Shown one piece after another: positions 14,540-18,043 of a stretch of DNA of 18,043 nt. The stretch lies in contig JAJDTN010000362.1 of the NCBI GenBank assembly GCA_022827165.1, positions 1 through 18,043 of the forward strand, written 5' to 3'. Under the pieces are notes generated by a model. The model saw nothing but the letters and a program-made list of their open reading frames with translations, made no database searches and was not told the DNA's origin. The position numbers and the translations under genes are program-made. The first letter of the stretch is position 1, and every line of letters begins with the position of its first letter. The stretch is from Candidatus Latescibacterota bacterium (lineage in GTDB: Bacteria > Latescibacterota > UBA2968 > UBA8231).

Positions 14540-15418
14540 ATGAGCACGGATGTGGAACTGGTCGTGGATGCGGGCGCCCTGGTCGGGGAGGGCTCCCTCT
14601 GGAACAGCACCGAACAGGTGCTCTACTGGGTCGACATCATGGGCTGCAAGCTGCACGTCCACGACCCCGCGGGCGGGGGCGATCGCGTGATGGACGTGGG
14701 GCAGCCGGTGGGCACGGTGGTGGTGCGGGCCTCCGGCGGATTGATGCTCGCCCTCAAGGACGGGTTCGCCGCCTTCGATCCAGCCAGCGGGGAGTTGACC
14801 ATCCTCGACGATCCGGAAGCCGACTTGCCGGAGAACCGCTTCAACGACGGCAAGTGCGACCCGGCTGGCCGCTTCTGGGCCGGCACCATGGCCATCGATC
14901 CCGTGGAGGGAGCGGGCGCTCTCTACTGCATGGACACCGATCTGAGCGTGCGCAAGGTCCTCGGCGACGTGAGCATCTCCAACGGCATCGTCTGGAGCCT
15001 CGACAACGCGCGGATGTACTTCATCGACTCGCTCCGGTACGACGTGCTGGCCTACGACTACGACGTGGAGACGGGGACCATCGACGACGAGCGGATCGCC
15101 TTCTGCATCCCCCGGGAGGTGGGGCTGCCCGACGGCATGGCCATCGATGCCGAGGGCATGTTGTGGATCGCCCACTTCGGCGGGTCCAAGGTCTGCCGCT
15201 GGCATCCCGACACCGGCGAGATCCTGCAGACGATCGAGCTACCCGTCTCCAAGGTGACGTCCTGCGCCTTCGGAGGCCGGGACCTCGACACCCTCTACAT
15301 CACCAGCGCTTGCCTGGGGATGACGGAGGAAGAGAGGGAGCGGGAGCCCCACGCCGGCGGGCTGTTCAAGGCAAGTCCGGGTTGCCGCGGGGTGGAGTCG
15401 TTCCAGTTCGGCGGGTGA
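14540..15418 (+). CDS. SMP-30/gluconolactonase family lactonase
   Basis: This 292-residue protein has the six-bladed propeller signature of SMP-30/gluconolactonase (SGL) enzymes. The four metal ligands are visible: Glu17 (LVGEGSLWN), Asn102 (RFNDGKCDPAGRFWAGTM), Asn148 (SISNGIVWS) and Asp198 (LPDGMAID). Such enzymes hydrolyse sugar lactones to aldonic acids in the cytosol, often for uronate, galactonate or xylonate catabolism; the exact sugar is not readable. ATG 14540 has a strong AGAGGAGG ribosome site. The last 24 codons recur as a relic at 17260-17334. The gene is divergent from the MFS exporter and may once have been convergent with PhyH. Confidence 0.93.
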   Translation: MSTDVELVVDAGALVGEGSLWNSTEQVLYWVDIMGCKLHVHDPAGGGDRVMDVGQPVGTVVVRASGGLMLALKDGFAAFDPASGELTILDDPEADLPENRFNDGKCDPAGRFWAGTMAIDPVEGAGALYCMDTDLSVRKVLGDVSISNGIVWSLDNARMYFIDSLRYDVLAYDYDVETGTIDDERIAFCIPREVGLPDGMAIDAEGMLWIAHFGGSKVCRWHPDTGEILQTIELPVSKVTSCAFGGRDLDTLYITSACLGMTEEEREREPHAGGLFKASPGCRGVESFQFGG

Positions 15419-15460
15419 GGCTACTCTCCCCGCCAGGCAGGTCGATGCTGGTGTACCCGT
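15343..15460. repeat. Left copy of the SMP-30/PhyH junction repeat
   Basis: Bases 15343-15418 match 17259-17334 at 69 of 76 positions by hand alignment, with no gap. They hold the SMP-30 3' end. Similarity continues more weakly to about 15460, ending in the shared GTGTACCCG (15451-15459 and 17370-17378), with small gaps in between. Beyond that the copies diverge. Confidence 0.8.
15421..15460 (-). pseudogene. Relic of a PhyH dioxygenase C-terminus
   Basis: Read on the minus strand, this encodes GYTSI then, after a one-base gap, W-R-G-E and a TAG stop. It corresponds to GYTSISTAWSGK at the end of the intact PhyH protein whose stop is at 17339. Only about 12 codons are recognisable and they carry a frameshift. 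The rest of the gap up to 15617 shows nothing I recognise. Confidence 0.5.
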
Positions 15461-15617
15461 TTCTGCAGTCGTCGAGAGCACCGTTGCTTGTGAGGTGCCG
15501 GTCGCGTACCGTGCAGCGTTCGCTTCACGAGGCGAGCGCCGGCGGGCCAACCAGAGGCTCGCCGGAAGTCACGCAGGAGTACACAAGTTGGGCAACCTGC
15601 AAGATGCGGGGAAGGTG

Positions 15618-15839
15618 ATGGCTGAGCCTGAAGGGAGAGACGAGCGCGAGGTGGAGTTGCGCATGGCCCTGCTCCGGGAGCGGTACGGCGAACGGTTCGC
15701 GGAGCCGGACCAGGAAGCGGAGGTCCGCAGGCAGGTCCAGGAGTTGGTCAGGGTCTCCAGGACGCTCCGGGAGGCCGAGGTCGCCCCGGGCCAGGAGCCG
15801 TTTCCGCCGTTCAGGCCCTACCGCGGCGACGACCGGTGA
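15618..15839 (+). CDS. Small AtzG/GatC-like protein, likely amidase partner
   Basis: The 73-residue product is predominantly helical and charged: ELRMALLRERYGERF, EAEVRRQVQELVRVSRTLRE, then EPFPPFRPYRGDDR. Small proteins of this shape, two helices ending in an E-P-x-P-x-F-x-P tail, precede many amidase-signature genes; the best-known examples are AtzG with AtzF and GatC with GatA. They wrap around and stabilise the amidase. The stop overlaps the amidase GTG (GTGA), so the pair is translationally coupled. ATG 15618 has GGGGAAGG just upstream; the open frame back to GTG 15495 has no support. The partner role is inference from size, tail motif and position. Confidence 0.7.
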   Translation: MAEPEGRDEREVELRMALLRERYGERFAEPDQEAEVRRQVQELVRVSRTLREAEVAPGQEPFPPFRPYRGDDR

Positions 15840-17257
15840 CCGAGCTCGACGCCGTCTTCCTGCCGGTGCGCGAACTGTCGGAGCGGGTGCGCACGCGGCA
15901 GGTGTCGCCGGTGGCGCTGACGCGGCTGTTCCTGGACCGGCTGGAGCGGATCGGGCCGCGGTACAATGCGGTCGTGACGCTCACCGCCGATCTGGCCGAG
16001 AAGCAGGCGCAGGACTCCGAGCGGGAGATCGGCGAGGGGCGCTACCGCGGTCCGCTGCACGGCATCCCGTACGGACTCAAGGACGTGTTCGCCACCGAGG
16101 GCTACCCGACGACGTGGGGCGCGGGGCCGCTGCGCGACCAGGCCTTCGACTACGACGCCACCATAGTCCGCAGGCTGCGGCATGCCGGCGCCGTGCTGGC
16201 CGCCAAGCTGGCGCTGGTGGAGCTGGCCGGCGGCACGGGGTACCGGCGGGCGAAGGCCTCGTTCACCGGGCCCGGCCTCAACCCGTGGGACCCCGGCACG
16301 TGGAGCGGCGGCTCCTCGAGCGGCTCCGGATCGGCGGTCGCCGCGGGGCTCGTGCCGTTCGCGATCGGCACGGAGACATGGGGATCGATCGTGGGACCGT
16401 CGGCCAACTGCGCCGTCTCCGGCCTGCGCCCCACCTTCGGCCGCGTGAGCCGGCACGGCGGCATGCCGCTCACCTACGGGATGGACAAGCCGGGGCCGAT
16501 GTGCCTCACCGCCGACGACTGCGGACTCGTGCTCGATGCGGTGGCCGGCCCTGATGAGCGCGACGAGGCGACGACGACGCGGCCGTACGAGTATCGCCTG
16601 CACCGCCCGGAGCGCGGCCGCTACCGTCTGGGGGTGCCCAAAGGCGTGCCTGACAGCTCCCAGCCGGACGTGCAGAAACGCTTCCGGGAGGCGCTGGCCG
16701 CGCTGGCCGAGGTGGCGGACATCGAGGAGGTCGGGCTTCCGGACCTGCCGTACGCCGAGGTGTCCAGCACGATCTTCCTGGCCGAGTCGGCCAGCGTCAT
16801 GGAGGGGCTCATCGACAGCGGCCTCACCGCGGGGCTCACCGCGCCGGAGGCGCGCATCGGGATCTATCCCCGGACCGCGGTGCTGGCCACCGACTACCTG
16901 CGGGCGCTGCGGCTGCGGCGCGCCATCGCGGAGGCGGCCGACCGGCTGCTTGCGCGCTACGACGCGCTGCTGTCGCCGACGCGGCCGACAGTCGCGCCGC
17001 CGGCCGACCGGCCCTGGGTCAAGAAGCCCGGGGAGCGGGCGGCCGATCCGCTGGCAGCGTTCGGCAGCTGCATCGGGCTGCCGGCGATCTCGGTGCCCAT
17101 GGGGTTCTCGGACGAGGGCTTGCCGACCGGCCTGCAGATCCTCGGTCGGGCCTATGACGAGAACGTGGTGCTGGCCGTTGCCTCCGCCTACCAGGGGCTG
17201 ACCGACTGGCACGCACGGCACCCGCCGGATCTGCTGCAGGACATCGCAACGAACTGA
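15836..17257 (+). CDS. Amidase signature family hydrolase
   Basis: The 473-residue protein has the full Ser-cisSer-Lys triad of amidase-signature enzymes: Lys82 in GIPYGLKDVF, the cis-Ser at about Ser160 in GGSSSGSGSAVAAG, and the nucleophile Ser184 in GTETWGSIVGPS, 24 residues after the cis-Ser as usual. The TETWGSI variant and the block MDKPGPMCLTADDCGLVLDA are typical of stand-alone amidases rather than GatA. The substrate, a small amide or carbamate such as an allophanate-like compound, is unknown. It is coupled to the small upstream protein. All seven prolines in the first 100 codons are CCG, whereas the neighbouring SMP-30 gene uses CCC for 7 of 13, suggesting a different origin. The gene ends two bases before the right copy of the junction repeat. 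Confidence 0.92.
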   Translation: MTELDAVFLPVRELSERVRTRQVSPVALTRLFLDRLERIGPRYNAVVTLTADLAEKQAQDSEREIGEGRYRGPLHGIPYGLKDVFATEGYPTTWGAGPLRDQAFDYDATIVRRLRHAGAVLAAKLALVELAGGTGYRRAKASFTGPGLNPWDPGTWSGGSSSGSGSAVAAGLVPFAIGTETWGSIVGPSANCAVSGLRPTFGRVSRHGGMPLTYGMDKPGPMCLTADDCGLVLDAVAGPDERDEATTTRPYEYRLHRPERGRYRLGVPKGVPDSSQPDVQKRFREALAALAEVADIEEVGLPDLPYAEVSSTIFLAESASVMEGLIDSGLTAGLTAPEARIGIYPRTAVLATDYLRALRLRRAIAEAADRLLARYDALLSPTRPTVAPPADRPWVKKPGERAADPLAAFGSCIGLPAISVPMGFSDEGLPTGLQILGRAYDENVVLAVASAYQGLTDWHARHPPDLLQDIATN

Positions 17258-17258
17258 A

Positions 17259-17378
17259 GGAGCCCGACGCCGGCGGGCTGTTCAAGGCAAGTCCGGGTTG
17301 CCGCGGAGTGGAACCCTTCCGGTTCGGCGGGTAAGCGGCTACTTGCCGCTCCACGCCGTGCTGATGCTCGTGTACCCG
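17259..17378. repeat. Right copy of the SMP-30/PhyH junction repeat
   Basis: This copy starts one base after the amidase stop (TGA 17255-17257). It contains the SMP-30 C-terminal relic and the 3' end of the intact PhyH gene. A 6-bp hairpin, AGCGGC/GCCGCT with a TACTT loop (17334-17350), spans the PhyH stop in this copy only and has no T-tract. Confidence 0.8.
17260..17334 (+). pseudogene. SMP-30 C-terminal relic
   Basis: In frame this reads EPDAGGLFKASPGCRGVEPF then RFGG and TAA, against EPHAGGLFKASPGCRGVESF and QFGG at the end of the intact SMP-30. Four of the seven base differences change amino acids or alter two positions of one codon; the rest are silent or stop-to-stop. The DAGGLF form is close to the SMP-30 family consensus, so this looks like the end of a once real, slightly diverged gene. 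The upstream 270 or so codons are absent. Confidence 0.8.
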
Positions 17379-18043
17379 TCGACGTAGCGCTGCAGGTGCG
17401 CGGGCAGCTCGGCGAGGAACCGCTTTCCGCTCTCCGGGATCTCCCAGGGGACGTCGATGCGGTGGTTGCGGTCGCGGAAGCCGATGGCGCACGACAGCCG
17501 GGGTTCATCGAGGTTGTTCGGAAAGGCGCCGTGATAGGTGCGGTGGGCGAAGACGATCATGTCCCCGGGATCGGTGAACAGAGGGATGAGCCCCGGAATG
17601 TCGAACCCGTCGTAGCGCGATTCCTCTTCCCCCTCGGGGTAGAAGGAGCCGCGGTCGCCGGTCAGGTTGAACCCTTCCGGCCCCTCCCACCCCTCGACGT
17701 GGGAACCCTCGATGACGCACAGCCCTCCGTGGAGCGGCCTCGAGCCGGTGATGTAGAACCACTTCCCCGAGGGCCACAGCCCGCGGTTGAGGACCTCGCC
17801 CGAGTTCTTCGGCGGTCCCCCGGTGAACCCCTTCCAGTCGGTGTGCCAGCGGACCGGCGCCGACCCCGGCATGCGGATGATGGCCGCCGACCGGTGGACG
17901 GTCATCTGATCCGTTCCGATCAGGTGGCGGTGGACCTCCATGAAGGGCTCGTGCTCCAGCAGCGACCACGCCCCCGGCCCCGACTCGATCCAGGCATGGC
18001 GGGTCCGCGACTCCCCGGGCCCCAGGGTGCGCTCGGGGTCGGT
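17339..18043 (-). CDS. Phytanoyl-CoA dioxygenase (PhyH) family protein, 5' end off window
   Basis: The frame is open to the right edge, giving the last 234 residues. The Fe(II)/2-oxoglutarate facial triad is present: WHTDW (His67 and Asp69 of the fragment) and AHRTYHGAFPNN (His171), followed by Arg182 in EPRLSCAIGFR, which should bind 2-oxoglutarate. The segment GGLCVIEGSH and the GDRGSFYP loop fit PhyH-family enzymes, which hydroxylate small metabolites in the cytosol. The substrate is unknown. A methionine at 17941 lies downstream of about 34 in-frame codons that read well as PhyH sequence (LLEHEPFMEV), so it is not the start. The gene is convergent with the SMP-30 relic, five bases from its stop. 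Confidence 0.9.
   Translation of the reverse strand, partial: TDPERTLGPGESRTRHAWIESGPGAWSLLEHEPFMEVHRHLIGTDQMTVHRSAAIIRMPGSAPVRWHTDWKGFTGGPPKNSGEVLNRGLWPSGKWFYITGSRPLHGGLCVIEGSHVEGWEGPEGFNLTGDRGSFYPEGEEESRYDGFDIPGLIPLFTDPGDMIVFAHRTYHGAFPNNLDEPRLSCAIGFRDRNHRIDVPWEIPESGKRFLAELPAHLQRYVDGYTSISTAWSGK

Noticed and set aside
15495..15617. N-terminal extension of the small amidase-partner gene from GTG 15495
   Set aside because: The extra 41 codons lack a ribosome site and read as low-complexity basic sequence, while ATG 15618 has one.
17334..17350. Rho-independent terminator at the PhyH/SMP-30 relic junction
   Set aside because: The 6-bp hairpin is real but spans the PhyH stop and is not followed by a T-run on either strand.
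15343..17378. Amidase region as an insertion sequence or integron cassette
   Set aside because: There is no transposase or integrase, no terminal inverted repeats, and the flanking repeats are diverged coding ends instead of mobile-element ends.

Overview
This is an 18-kb window of GC-rich (about two thirds G+C by eye) bacterial DNA carrying fifteen intact or window-edge genes plus three gene relics. There are no rRNA, tRNA, CRISPR or transposase genes. The mix of Amidohydro_2 hydrolases, SMP-30 lactonases, phytanoyl-CoA (PhyH) dioxygenases, a DUF2961/GH172 protein, a BNR (Asp-box) sialidase-like protein and a multi-ankyrin protein resembles large-genome marine or sponge-associated candidate phyla such as Latescibacterota or Poribacteria. 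That placement is an inference from gene families only.

Layout. 1-1172 (+): two overlapping amidohydrolase genes, the first cut by the window edge and lacking its metal-binding Asp. 1199-2428 (-): an AAA_14/DUF4143 ATPase whose promoter lies inside an 11-bp perfect inverted repeat. 2563-4177 (+): a Phd/YefM antitoxin, the C-terminal stump of its deleted PIN toxin, and an MFS transporter, joined by overlapping stops and starts. 4273-4928 (+): an intact VapBC module. 4949-9391 (-): a tightly packed operon reading BNR sialidase-like protein, GH172 protein, ankyrin protein. 9619-10179 (+): a secreted protein with two seven-cysteine units, preceded by two mutually exclusive hairpins. 10180-14479 (-): an MFS exporter, a GT-C-like membrane protein with TPRs, and an LRR/beta-propeller lipoprotein that has its own promoter. 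14540-15418 (+): an SMP-30 lactonase. 15618-17257 (+): a small AtzG/GatC-like protein and an amidase. 17339 to the right edge (-): a PhyH dioxygenase.

The clearest structural puzzle is at the right end. The last 24 codons of the SMP-30 gene recur just after the amidase stop, and the end of the PhyH gene recurs, decayed, just after the intact SMP-30. The amidase pair therefore sits between two copies of an SMP-30/PhyH convergent junction, each copy truncated on the opposite side. This suggests a cassette insertion or recombination between duplicated loci. The best candidates for something little described are the sialidase/GH172/ankyrin operon, the 14-cysteine secreted protein with its switch-like leader, and the Phd-stump-MFS chain.
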